Shown here: piece after piece, positions 32,979 through 40,864 of the stretch
Layout: each line of letters starts with the position of its first letter
Numbering within the stretch: the first letter of the stretch is position 1
Assembly (NCBI GenBank): GCA_020851255.1
Contig: JADZDA010000055.1
Coordinates: 1 to 44,835 of the forward strand
Direction of reading: 5' to 3'
DNA from: Burkholderiales bacterium
GTDB taxonomy: Bacteria > Pseudomonadota > Gammaproteobacteria > Burkholderiales > Casimicrobiaceae
Length of the DNA stretch: 44,835 nt
Position numbers and translations under genes: made by a program
The notes under the pieces: model-generated
What the model saw: the letters and a program-made list of their open reading frames with translations, nothing else
Database searches by the model: none
Told to the model about the DNA's origin: nothing

Positions 32979-33845
32979 TCAAGCCGCGCGTGCGGGTCTC
33001 AGGATCGCGGCGGTGCCGGCGACGACGAGCGCGGTGCCGGCCGCCATCGGCGCGGTGATCGTCTCGCCGAGCAGGATCACGCCCCAGACCATGCCGAACG
33101 GCGGCATCAGGTAGGCCACCGTCATCGCGCGCGTCGGACCCGCGTCGCGGATCAGCCGGTAGTACAGCAGATAGGCGACGCCGCTGCACAGGAGCGCGAG
33201 CCCGAGCAGGTTCGCGATGACGACCGGCGTCACCGGGCCGGGCATCGGGGTCGCGATCGCGATCGGGGAGAGCGCGCACGCCGCCAGCACCTGGCTCCAC
33301 GCGGCGATCGCCACCGGCTTCAACGGCGCGCCGTGCCGCTTGAGCCAGAGTCCGGAGGCGGCGTAGCAGGCCGCCGCGCCCAGACACGCGACGACCGCGG
33401 CGATCACCTCGGGCGTGGGCTCTATCGGACCGGCGCGGCTCACCAGCGCGACGCCGATCGCGCCGGCCGCGAGGCCCGCGATCTTGGGAAGCGTCAGGCG
33501 CTCGCCGAAGAAGATCGCCGCGCCGACCGCGGTGAACATCGGCGCGGCCGCGTTCAGGACGACCAGATAGGACGCCGGCAGCGTCAGCGCCGCCCACGCG
33601 TACAACAGGAACGGCGCGGCCGAATTGACCAGCCCGACCCACAGGTACGCGCGCCAGCGCCCGCGCAGGTCGACGTCGACGCCGGTCGCGGCGAGCCACA
33701 GCGCGAGCGCGGTACCGGCGATACCGATGCGCAGCGCCGCGGTCCACACCGGGGTGAGCGGCGCGGATACGACACGCATGAACACGAAAGACAGGCTCCA
33801 GATCATCGCGAGAGCGCAGAGCCGCGCGAGATCCGACCGCCTCAT
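32979..33845 (-). CDS. DMT-superfamily transporter (EamA)
   Basis: A 288-residue membrane protein with about ten hydrophobic helices and two EamA repeats. N-terminal SDLARLCALAMIWSLSFVFM, SYLVVLNAAAPMFTAVGAAI and FFGERLTLPKIAGLAAGAIG in the first repeat, and MTVAYLMPPFGMVWGVILLG and ETITAPMAAGTALVVAGTAA in the second, fit drug/metabolite exporters. Start codon ATG 33845 overlaps the ogt stop (ATGA), linking the transporter to the alkylation-repair operon; the substrate is unknown. Confidence 0.92.
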   Translation of the reverse strand: MRRSDLARLCALAMIWSLSFVFMRVVSAPLTPVWTAALRIGIAGTALALWLAATGVDVDLRGRWRAYLWVGLVNSAAPFLLYAWAALTLPASYLVVLNAAAPMFTAVGAAIFFGERLTLPKIAGLAAGAIGVALVSRAGPIEPTPEVIAAVVACLGAAACYAASGLWLKRHGAPLKPVAIAAWSQVLAACALSPIAIATPMPGPVTPVVIANLLGLALLCSGVAYLLYYRLIRDAGPTRAMTVAYLMPPFGMVWGVILLGETITAPMAAGTALVVAGTAAILRPARAA

Positions 33846-34399
33846 CGCGCGGACCCGGCGCCGGCGCCCTCGTGCGCGAGCAGCGCCCGCTTGCGTCCGA
33901 GGCCGCCGGCGTAGCCGGTGAGCGAACCGTCGGCGCCGACGATCCGGTGGCAGGGTACGACGATCGTCCAGGGATTCCGCGCCGTGGCCGCGGCGGCCGC
34001 GCGCACCGCGGCCGGCCGTCCGGCGCGCCTCGCGAGTTCGGCGTAGGTGATCGTCGCGCCCGGCGGCACCTCGGCGATCGCGCGCCACACCGCGTGCTGG
34101 AACGGCGTGCCGCGCGCGGCGAGCGGCAGGTCGAACGTCGACGCGCGCCCGGCGAAATAGCGATCGAGCTGGCGTACGGTCTCGGCGAGCCTCGGGTCGC
34201 GCGCGTCCTCGTGCCAGCCGGGTGCCGGCGTCACGTCGTGCTTCTGGCCGTCGAACGTGATCGCGGTCACACCCGACGCGTCGGCGACGATCTTCAGCGT
34301 CCCGAGCGGGCACGCGTGCCGGCACCAGACGGTCGACGTCGCCCCCGGCGGCCGCGTTCGGTGGGCAGGGCGAGCGCCCCGATTCGGTTTTCGGTTCAT
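33842..34399 (-). CDS. ogt: Methylated-DNA--protein-cysteine methyltransferase (Ogt)
   Basis: A 185-residue suicide repair enzyme. VPCHRIVGADGSLTGYAGGL contains the alkyl-acceptor cysteine C150 in PCHR, FQHAVWRAIAEVPPGATITY is the preceding helix, and R133 (arginine finger) and N142-P143 lie in the helix-turn-helix. The usual Gly pair after the arginine finger (RAVG) is replaced by alanines (VRAAAAATARNP), so the recognition helix is more alanine-rich than usual. It overlaps both neighbours by ATGA. Removes O6-alkyl-guanine damage. The cysteine C26/C30 pair near the N-terminus is not part of the active site. Confidence 0.93.
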   Translation of the reverse strand: MNRKPNRGARPAHRTRPPGATSTVWCRHACPLGTLKIVADASGVTAITFDGQKHDVTPAPGWHEDARDPRLAETVRQLDRYFAGRASTFDLPLAARGTPFQHAVWRAIAEVPPGATITYAELARRAGRPAAVRAAAAATARNPWTIVVPCHRIVGADGSLTGYAGGLGRKRALLAHEGAGAGSAR

Positions 34400-35856
34400 T
34401 CAGTCTCTCCGGAAGCCGGCGTCGCGCGCCGCCACAGATGCATGACCGCGTAGGCACGCCATGGTCGCCACGCCGCGCTCGCGGTCTCGGCCCGCGCCGC
34501 CGTCGTCACACCGAGCGCCTTGCGAACGACGAGGTCGCCGGCGGGGAACGCGTCGGGCCAGCGCAGCGCGCGCATCGCGATGTACTGTGCGGTCCAGTCG
34601 CCGATGCCCGGCAACGCGACGAGCGCGCGCATCGTCGCGTCGACGTCGACGCCCGGCTCGAGCGTGATCGAACCGCCGGCGACCGCGGCGGCGAGCGCGC
34701 GCACCGCCCTCGCGCGCGCACCGACGATTCCCAGGCGTGCGATCGCGTCATGCGGAAGCGCGGCGATCGTCGCGGCATCCGGGAACAGCCGCGTCGGCGC
34801 GGCGTCGCTCGCCGGCGTGCCCAGATCGCCGCCATGCGCGGCGACGATCCGCGACACGAGCGTGCGCGCGGCGGCGACCGACACCTGCTGGCCGACGACG
34901 GCGCGGACCGCGAGTTCGAAGCCGTCGATCGCGCCGGGAACCCGCAGTCCCGGACGCTGCGCGGCGAGCGGACCCAGCGCCTGCGCGATCGCCGCCGGAT
35001 CGGCGGCGAGGTCGAGCAGGTTGCGCAGTCGCGCGAGCGCCTGCGGGACGACGCGAGCGAGCGACGGCGAGAGCGACACCCGGAACGCCTCCCGGCGCGG
35101 AACCGGCACGACCGCGACGCGCCCGGCGTGCACGACGCCGCCGCGGGCGATCGCGAGCGTGCGCTCGTAGCGGGTCGCGCTCGCCGACTCCATGCCGTCC
35201 ACGGCGCGGGCGTGCAGGAAGGCGAACATCGAAGCGGCGTCGTACGGAGGACGCCAGGCCAGCTCGAAGACCAGCGCGTCGGCCGGTCGCGACCGGGCGG
35301 CGGCCGTACGCAGCCGGGTCGGCGCCATCCGGTAGCGCGCGACGAACAGCGCGTTGAACCGCCGCACGCTCGAAAACCCGCTCGCGTGCGCGACATCGGT
35401 GACCGGGAGCGCGGTGTCGGTGAGCAGCCGCTTGGCGAGGAGCAGCCTGTGCGTCTGCGCGAACTCGATCGGCGACACGCCGAATTCGCCCTCGAACAGC
35501 CGGCGCAGGTGGCGGTCGGACACGCCGATGCGCCGGGCGAGTGTGGCCACGCCGCCGTCGTCCAACGCCCCGCCTTCGATCAGATCGGCCGCCGCCGCCG
35601 CGAGCCGCGAGCCGGCGTCGATGCCCGCGTGCCCGGGCGCGAGTTCCGGACGGCAACGCAGGCAGGGCCGGAAGCCCTTCGCCTCGGCGGCGGCGGCGCT
35701 CGCGAAGAACCGGCAATTCTCGCGGCGCGGCGCACGCACGCGGCACACCGGCCGGCAATAGATGCGCGTCGTCGCCACGCCGACGAAGAAGCGTCCGTCG
35801 AAACGGGCGTCGTGGGCGTGGAAGGCGCGCCAGCAGGCGTCGGCATCGAGGGTCAT
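34396..35856 (-). CDS. alkA: Ada-type methyl-phosphotriester sensor fused to AlkA DNA glycosylase
   Basis: A 486-residue fusion. Residues 1-75: Ada zinc domain with C34, C38, C65 and C68 (spacing like Ada C38/C42/C69/C72; C34 would take the methyl group). About 84-185: AraC-type helix-turn-helix (GVSDRHLRRLFEGEFGVSPI; GFSSVRRFNALF). About 190-486: AlkA, with the helix-hairpin-helix LPGIGDWTA (415-423) and catalytic D441 (FPAGDLVVRKAL). It lacks the Ada methyltransferase domain, supplied by the overlapping ogt. Start 35856 has a ribosome site; ATG 35865 is possible. Likely an adaptive-response activator and repair enzyme. Confidence 0.93.
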   Translation of the reverse strand: MTLDADACWRAFHAHDARFDGRFFVGVATTRIYCRPVCRVRAPRRENCRFFASAAAAEAKGFRPCLRCRPELAPGHAGIDAGSRLAAAAADLIEGGALDDGGVATLARRIGVSDRHLRRLFEGEFGVSPIEFAQTHRLLLAKRLLTDTALPVTDVAHASGFSSVRRFNALFVARYRMAPTRLRTAAARSRPADALVFELAWRPPYDAASMFAFLHARAVDGMESASATRYERTLAIARGGVVHAGRVAVVPVPRREAFRVSLSPSLARVVPQALARLRNLLDLAADPAAIAQALGPLAAQRPGLRVPGAIDGFELAVRAVVGQQVSVAAARTLVSRIVAAHGGDLGTPASDAAPTRLFPDAATIAALPHDAIARLGIVGARARAVRALAAAVAGGSITLEPGVDVDATMRALVALPGIGDWTAQYIAMRALRWPDAFPAGDLVVRKALGVTTAARAETASAAWRPWRAYAVMHLWRRATPASGETE

Positions 35857-36067
35857 CGGCGCCATCCTACCCGGCGGCCTGCCGGGAGGCTCGCCGTTTT
35901 CGGACGTCGAGTTCAGACGGTCGTTCCGGCTTCCAGAGCAGGACCGGGACCCCGCCGGTGCGTCGAGCGCCCGCGTAGCCGGCGCGGTCCGGGTCGAAGC
36001 TCGCATGGGCCCTGACGGGATCGCGGTCGCCGGGCGGTGTCCGTCCCCGGACGCCCCGCGCTTCGCG

Positions 36068-36073
36068 CATAAT
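36068..36073 (+). promoter_or_regulatory. Possible -10 element (CATAAT) for the ABC operon
   Basis: CATAAT in CGCGCATAATTTGCC is the only AT-rich hexamer in the 242-base gap before the binding-protein gene. Its -35 is not clear. I found no thiamine-pyrophosphate riboswitch core. Confidence 0.4.
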
Positions 36074-36107
36074 TTGCCGTTCACCCGGCCCCCAGGGAGA
36101 GTGCGCG

Positions 36108-37094
36108 ATGAAACGCCCGACGCTGCGCGGCCCGATCGCCGCGCTCGCCTTTCTCTTGCTCGCCGCGGCGGTGCTGCCCGCGCGCGCGAACGACCGCATC
36201 GTCTTCGCGACCGACTGGCTCGCCCAGGCCGAGCACGGCGGCTTCTACCAGGCGCTCGCCGAAGGCACCTACAGGAAACACGGCCTCGACGTGACCATCC
36301 GCATGGGTGGTCCGCAGATGAACGGTTTGCAGTTGCTCGCGGCCGGACAGATCGACGTCGCGATGGCCGACGGCCTGCAGGCGCTCTCCGCGGTCGAGCA
36401 GAACGTGCCGGTGGTCGCGATCGCAGCGACGTTCCAGAAGAATCCGACCGTGCTGATCTCGCATCCGGGGACGACCAGGATCGAGCAGTTGAAAGGCCGG
36501 CCGATCGCGATCGGCGCCGCGTCGAACAACACGTTCTGGCCCTGGCTGAGAGCCCAGTTCGGCTTCACCGACGACCAGAAGCGTCCGTACGGATTCTCGG
36601 TCCAGCCGTTCCTCGCCGACAGGACGCTGTCGCAGCAGGGGTTCGCCACCTCCGAGCCGTTCTCGATCGAAAAGGCCGGCATCAAGCCCTCGGTTTTCCT
36701 GCTCGCCGATTTCGGCTATCCGCCGTACGCCGAGGCGCTGGTCGTGCGCCGCGACACGCTCGACAAGCGTGAAGCGGTGCTCGAGCGTTTCGTGCGCGCG
36801 TCCGCCGAAGGGTGGAAGAGCTATCTCGCCAATCCCGCGCCCGGCAACGCGCTCATCCGCAAGGACAACCCGCAGATGAGCGACGAGCTCCTCGCCTACG
36901 GTCTCGCCAGGATGAAGGAGCACCAGATCGTCGACGGCGGTGACGCGAAGAAGGACGGGCTGCTCACGATGACCGACACCCGCTGGAAGGCGACCGTCGA
37001 TTTCCTCAAGCTCACGCGACTCGCCAAGCCCGGCGTCGACTACTCCAGGGCGTGGAGCCTCACCGTGGTCCGCCACGTGAAGGTCCTCCCCTGA
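36108..37094 (+). CDS. ABC substrate-binding protein (NMT1/THI5-like)
   Basis: A 328-residue secreted binding protein; the signal peptide runs to about residue 27 (LLLAAAVLPARAN). The sequence RIVFATDWLAQAEHGGFYQA, ASNNTFWPWLRAQFG and GFSVQPFLADRTL then QQGFATSEPF are the pattern of the NMT1/THI5-like (SsuA/ThiY-type) group, which bind pyrimidine precursors, taurine or sulfonates. FYQAL is the family GFYQAL motif. GGGAGAG precedes ATG 36108. First gene of a three-gene importer operon; the ligand is probably a heterocyclic or sulfonate compound. Confidence 0.88.
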   Translation: MKRPTLRGPIAALAFLLLAAAVLPARANDRIVFATDWLAQAEHGGFYQALAEGTYRKHGLDVTIRMGGPQMNGLQLLAAGQIDVAMADGLQALSAVEQNVPVVAIAATFQKNPTVLISHPGTTRIEQLKGRPIAIGAASNNTFWPWLRAQFGFTDDQKRPYGFSVQPFLADRTLSQQGFATSEPFSIEKAGIKPSVFLLADFGYPPYAEALVVRRDTLDKREAVLERFVRASAEGWKSYLANPAPGNALIRKDNPQMSDELLAYGLARMKEHQIVDGGDAKKDGLLTMTDTRWKATVDFLKLTRLAKPGVDYSRAWSLTVVRHVKVLP

Positions 37095-37930
37095 GCCGCG
37101 CACGGCACGACGCGGCCGGCGAGGCGCCGGCCGTCTCGGTCGAGCACGCCACCAAGACCTGGCCGAACGGAACGCAGGCGCTCGCGGCCGTCGATCTCAC
37201 CGTCCGGCGCGGCGAGTTCCTGACGCTGCTCGGGCCCTCCGGTTGCGGCAAGTCGACGCTGCTGCATCTGATCGCCGGGCTGATCGAACCCTCGTCCGGA
37301 TCGCTCGCCTGGTGGGGCAAGGGCTTCGAGGCGACCGGTGAGCCGGGCCGCCGCCTCGCGATGGTGTTCCAGGCGCCGACGCTGATGCCCTGGGCGCGCG
37401 TCGACGCCAACGTCAGGTTGCCGCTCTCGCTCGCTCACGGGGACACGGCCGACGCCGACCGCGCGGTCGCCGACGCGCTCTCGCTCGTCGGGCTCGCCGA
37501 CTGCGCGCGCCACTGGCCGCGCGAGCTCTCCGGCGGCATGCAGATGCGCGCCTCGATCGCACGGGCGCTGGTCACGCACCCCGACCTCCTGCTGATGGAC
37601 GAGCCGTTCGGTGCGCTCGACGAATTCACCCGCCAGCGGCTCGACGCCGAACTGGTCTCGCTGTGGATGGCGCGCGCGCTGACGATCGTGTTCGTCACGC
37701 ACAGCATCCACGAGGCGGTGTTCCTGTCCACGCGCGTGGCGGTGATGGGCCCTCGCCCCGGCAGGCTCATCGACGAGATCGCGATCGACGAACCGCATCC
37801 GCGCGACGAGTCGTTCCGATTGTCGACGCGCTTCGCCGCCACCGCGCAGCGCCTCTCGGCGGCGATCGCCAGGGCCTGCGGCGGCGAGCCGGCGGCTCAC
37901 GACGCGCCCGTCCGCGCCAGCGCGTCATGA
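37052..37930 (+). CDS. ABC transporter ATP-binding protein (NitT/TauT type)
   Basis: A 292-residue ATPase from GTG 37052. GPSGCGKST (61-69) is Walker A, ELSGGMQMR the ABC signature, LLLMDEPFGALDE Walker B and D-loop, and VTHSIHEAV the H-loop. Pattern is that of the nitrate/sulfonate/taurine (NitT/TauT) class. No ATG is near; GTG 37052 overlaps the binding-protein gene by 43 bases, and a CTG at 37091 is the alternative. The first 25 residues are not conserved, which fits either start. Confidence 0.9.
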   Translation: MEPHRGPPREGPPLSRARHDAAGEAPAVSVEHATKTWPNGTQALAAVDLTVRRGEFLTLLGPSGCGKSTLLHLIAGLIEPSSGSLAWWGKGFEATGEPGRRLAMVFQAPTLMPWARVDANVRLPLSLAHGDTADADRAVADALSLVGLADCARHWPRELSGGMQMRASIARALVTHPDLLLMDEPFGALDEFTRQRLDAELVSLWMARALTIVFVTHSIHEAVFLSTRVAVMGPRPGRLIDEIAIDEPHPRDESFRLSTRFAATAQRLSAAIARACGGEPAAHDAPVRASAS

Positions 37931-38727
37931 AACGCCGTCGCGCACCGCTCGACCCCCGCTGGGGTTACCTCGCCCCGGTGATCGTCGCGCTGGTCGTGCT
38001 CGCCGGCTGGCAGGCCGCCTGCGTCGCCTGGGACGTGCCCGCCTGGCTCGTGCCCTCGCCGCTGGTCGTCGCGCAGACGATGCTCGCCGACCGCGCGCTG
38101 CTCTTCGCGTCGCTGGGCGTCACCCTGTCGATCGCGCTGACCGCGCTCGCCGTCGCGGTCGTGCTGGGCGTCGCGATCGCGCTGCTGTTCGTCCAGAGCC
38201 GCTGGATCGAGACCGCGCTCACGCCCTACGTCGTGCTGTTGCAGGTGACGCCGATCGTCGCGATCGCGCCGCTCATCATCATCTGGGTCAAGGACACCCG
38301 CACCGCGCTCGTCCTGTGCGCGGTCGTGGTGGCGATCTTCCCGATCGTGTCCGACACGACGCTCGGCCTGCGCAGCGTCGATCCGCGATTGCTGGACCTG
38401 TTCCGGATGAACCGCGCCACGCGCTGGCAGGTGTTGACCAGACTGCGCATCCCGAGCGCGCTCCCCTACTTCTTCGGCGGCCTGCGGATCGCCAGCGGCC
38501 TCGCGCTGATCGGCGCGGTCGTCGCCGAGTTCGTCGCCGGCACCGGCGGCCAGGGTGCCGGACTCGCCTACCAGATCCTGATGGCCGGCATCCAGTTGAA
38601 CATCCCGCGGCTCTTCGCCGCGCTCGTGCTGATCACGCTGGCCGGCGTCGCGTTCTACAGCGTCACGCTGCTCCTGTCGCACCTCGCACTCGGGCACTGG
38701 CACGAGAGCGAGCTGGGCGCTCGCTGA
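37927..38727 (+). CDS. ABC transporter permease (NitT/TauT type)
   Basis: A 266-residue inner-membrane protein with six hydrophobic helices. The coupling EAA-like loop is RLRIPSALPYFFGGLRIASG, and AVVAEFVAGTGGQGAGLAYQ is the TM motif of the SsuC/TauC class. ATG 37927 overlaps the ATPase stop (ATGA), closing the operon. With the NMT1-like binding protein it makes an importer for a heterocycle, taurine or sulfonate. No downstream biosynthetic gene follows; the next gene is on the minus strand. Confidence 0.92.
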   Translation: MKRRRAPLDPRWGYLAPVIVALVVLAGWQAACVAWDVPAWLVPSPLVVAQTMLADRALLFASLGVTLSIALTALAVAVVLGVAIALLFVQSRWIETALTPYVVLLQVTPIVAIAPLIIIWVKDTRTALVLCAVVVAIFPIVSDTTLGLRSVDPRLLDLFRMNRATRWQVLTRLRIPSALPYFFGGLRIASGLALIGAVVAEFVAGTGGQGAGLAYQILMAGIQLNIPRLFAALVLITLAGVAFYSVTLLLSHLALGHWHESELGAR

Positions 38728-38773
38728 GGGGCGGGTCGGGGAAGGACCACGCGGCGCGGCGGAGGAAATCGAT

Positions 38774-39028
38774 CTACACCGCGTCGTACGGGTAGACCAC
38801 CCGACCGTCCTCGACGCGGTCGAGGATTCCGCCGGCGAGCAGCGCCTTGATGTCGGCGTGAACGGCCTTCACGTCGCGCTCCAAGCGGCGCGCGGAGATC
38901 GCCGCGATGTCCTTCCACTTCTCGTATCGCTCAAGAACCTCCTGAGGCACCGCGGCACACTGCCGGTCAACGCGCCGACGGTCGAAGACCCGCTGCATGC
39001 TGAATTTGATGAATGCCACAGATGTCAT
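38774..39028 (-). pseudogene. Winged-helix (COG4190/MarR-like) C-terminal remnant
   Basis: An 84-residue frame from ATG 39028. The last 50 residues, including AISARRLERDVKAVHADIKA then LLAGGILDRVEDGRVVYPYD, match the C-terminal winged helix of COG4190 antitoxin-like regulators (typical: RRVGRDVKAVHADVxAL then LxxxG then VxFPYD). The first 34 residues (VAFIKFSMQRVFDRRRVDRQ) are not typical of the family and there is no ribosome site, so I read it as a truncated remnant; it may be expressed as a short protein. An ABM gene relic lies directly upstream on the same strand. Confidence 0.5.
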
Positions 39029-39090
39029 GTCAAGCGCACGCGCTGCGAACGCGGCCTCACGCTCCGGTTCAACGGCGGGCCGCGCGGGGT

Positions 39091-39204
39091 CGGGACGTCT
39101 CCTTCCGCGACCGTGAAGACGTTGGTCAGAATGACTGGCGACTGCTCCGTCTGAATCTGGCGAAAGATCGGAACGGCGGGATCGAGCGGGTCGAGTTGTA
39201 GCGT
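39091..39204 (-). pseudogene. N-terminal relic of an ABM-domain gene
   Basis: Starting at ACG 39204 the frame reads TLQLDPLDPAVPIFRQIQ and SPVILTNVFTVAEGD, which resembles the opening of a common ABM protein (typically MTLQLDP...PVVLVNVFTVxxxD). The rest (AW..WMKRQPGF) is absent. A GAGGAGAGG ribosome site stands at the right distance, but the start is ACG where ATG would be expected, and the reading continues into unrelated sequence within 30 residues. Good evidence of decay; the match is from memory of the family. Confidence 0.5.
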
Positions 39205-39236
39205 GTGTCCTCTCCTCTTCGAGGGTAGCCGTTGCG

Positions 39237-40088
39237 CTAAGGCGACGAGAACCGATACAGGCCGGACCGCGCCCGCCAACCGGCCTGGAAGACGGTCCCG
39301 AACACTCCGGCCTCGCCTTCGATCGAGAAGGCCTCACTGAAGACGCCAGTGCCGGTTGCCCTCCATTCGCCTCGCGCCCCCTGATGGTGGTGGCCGAAGT
39401 ACGTGAAGACGGAGAAGTAGTCGGCAGCGCGACCACTCATGGGGACGGACATGTAGCCCGGCTGCGCCGCTCGGGACGGCTCAAGGCGGCCCGAAGTGCT
39501 CACCTCTGCTGTCACCGTCTCGCCGGGCAGTGCCAAGCGCAGGCGCCATTGGTTGGAGCCCACCGGCTCGACTTGAACGTCGATGAACTCGGCCATCGGA
39601 TCCGTTCTCAGAACCGCGGGCCGATTCCTGATAGCCGACGAATACCAGCTCCCCAGTTGGACCCATGCGGTCTTCCCGCGCATGGCTGCATGCCGAGGCC
39701 CCTCGGTGGCCGCCCACCAGAATGCCAGTAGCAGAGGCGGAGCAGCTTGCACAGACACGTCATCTACTGCAAGCCTGCCGGCGGACACAAAGCAGAGGCT
39801 TCCGATCGCATACTCGCGAAGCTTCGGATTCTCGAGGAGGAGCGCCTCGAGCGCCCGATCCTTGTCGGCCGCCTGAGTCGCGGTGGCCAGCCGGTATCCG
39901 ACTGGCAGGATGACGGCCACGGTCGCCGGATTGAAGAGATGGTCTCGGCAGATCTCGGCGGTTACGTCCTGAGTCTCCGAGATGCTCACGGTTCCGGCGG
40001 GAAGCTCGCCGAATCCAAGCTCGGCCGGACTTGCCAAGCCGGTGTAGGCCAGCAGGGCCAGGGCAGTCGCGACGAGATGGGGTTGCAT
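39237..40088 (-). CDS. Secreted protein of unknown function (cassette gene 3)
   Basis: A 283-residue protein with a signal peptide (MQPHLVATALALLAYTGLAS then PAELGF). No domain recognised; the mature chain contains WVQLGSWYSSAIRNRPAVLR, VQVEPVGSNQWRLRLALPGE and SVFTYFGHHHQGARGEWRAT, suggesting a beta-rich fold. An upstream in-frame start at 40160 would lie within the attC-like site. It begins about 36 bases after the core of that site in the same orientation, as a third cassette gene would, but no recombination site is recognised at its 3' end. Its origin as a cassette is therefore probable, not certain. Confidence 0.65.
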   Translation of the reverse strand: MQPHLVATALALLAYTGLASPAELGFGELPAGTVSISETQDVTAEICRDHLFNPATVAVILPVGYRLATATQAADKDRALEALLLENPKLREYAIGSLCFVSAGRLAVDDVSVQAAPPLLLAFWWAATEGPRHAAMRGKTAWVQLGSWYSSAIRNRPAVLRTDPMAEFIDVQVEPVGSNQWRLRLALPGETVTAEVSTSGRLEPSRAAQPGYMSVPMSGRAADYFSVFTYFGHHHQGARGEWRATGTGVFSEAFSIEGEAGVFGTVFQAGWRARSGLYRFSSP

Positions 40089-40123
40089 TCCATTTCGCCC
40101 GCAATCAACCGACCGTTTGCGGG

Positions 40124-40192
40124 GCCTAACGTGGAGGTCACCGGCGCTGCGCGGATTCATCGCGCAGCGTCCGTGTTGACCGCAGGGTCGGG
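40124..40192 (-). other. Degenerate attC-like recombination site
   Basis: On the minus strand the site ends in GTTAGGC (40124-40130), a perfect GTTRRRY core. The other arm has CCCGACC (40186-40192) as a poor R box. Between them GGTCA/TGACC and CGCTGCGCG/CGCGCAGCG pair to form a cruciform. The TGA of the upstream gene (40157-40159) lies in the loop (GATGAATC). One core is good, the other degenerate, so activity is uncertain. Confidence 0.5.
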
Positions 40193-40858
40193 CGGGACGT
40201 GCCGCCGAAGTGCAGCAACGACAGACGCATGAGACGACAAATTCTTCTCGGACAACGAAGAATTTCTTGGATTACGCACATGGACCAGCCGACGATACGA
40301 GGCCAATTCAGGGACGGCTCCAAACCATACGTTCGCGCCGCGTACGCAAATGATCGTGGCCCTGCGAGCGATGGCCGTGCGAACTAACGAAAATGAAAAC
40401 TCCTGTGACGGTAGTCGAAGGTGTGCGTGCCGAAAGGTCTTGGAGTGATAAGGAAAGTACTCAACGGCCAAGAGGTTGGCGGCGACGCATTTTTGACCAA
40501 CCCTCTCAATCAACGGTCTGGCCGCTCGTAACCACCATCTATTTCCAGGCCCGACGGCGTTGCTTCTCAAATGAAAGTGAGGCCCGAATTTGCTCTCGGC
40601 TTTGATTGCGGCTCGCAATTCGGCGCGGAATGTGGGTTGTGAATGGTAGGTAACATCGTGTGCGCTGAACCCCGGGTTCAGCAGTAGAACAACGATCGGG
40701 GCATCGAATCGTCCGAAAAATGGCTCGGGCATGAGTTCCACATGAATGCGTGTGGACGCAGTAGCAGATCGATTGAATGCTTCCGCAAACGGCCGGTCTT
40801 CGGGCAACGTGTATGGCCTTGCACCTGGCAGTCGATGCCACGGATTGCGAGTTGTCAT
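40157..40858 (-). CDS. Uracil-DNA-glycosylase-like protein (cassette gene 2)
   Basis: A 233-residue protein from ATG 40858, whose start is only 6 bases after the GTTGGGC of the attC site; a TTG (40870) inside the site is the alternative. FDAPIVVLLLNPGFSAHDVT and a C-terminal HVRNPRNSSLS resemble the LNPG and C-terminal motifs of uracil-DNA-glycosylase-superfamily proteins, a similarity that I consider weak. Base composition (about 50-55% GC) and codon use differ from the neighbourhood. No ribosome site. Function unproven. Confidence 0.7.
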   Translation of the reverse strand: MTTRNPWHRLPGARPYTLPEDRPFAEAFNRSATASTRIHVELMPEPFFGRFDAPIVVLLLNPGFSAHDVTYHSQPTFRAELRAAIKAESKFGPHFHLRSNAVGPGNRWWLRAARPLIERVGQKCVAANLLAVEYFPYHSKTFRHAHLRLPSQEFSFSLVRTAIARRATIICVRGANVWFGAVPELASYRRLVHVRNPRNSSLSEKNLSSHASVVAALRRHVPPDPAVNTDAAR

Positions 40859-40864
40859 GATGAC

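Noticed and set aside
35866-36107. Possible TPP riboswitch before the NMT1-like ABC operon
   Set aside because: The CTGAGA and TGAACCTGATC-type core motifs are absent.
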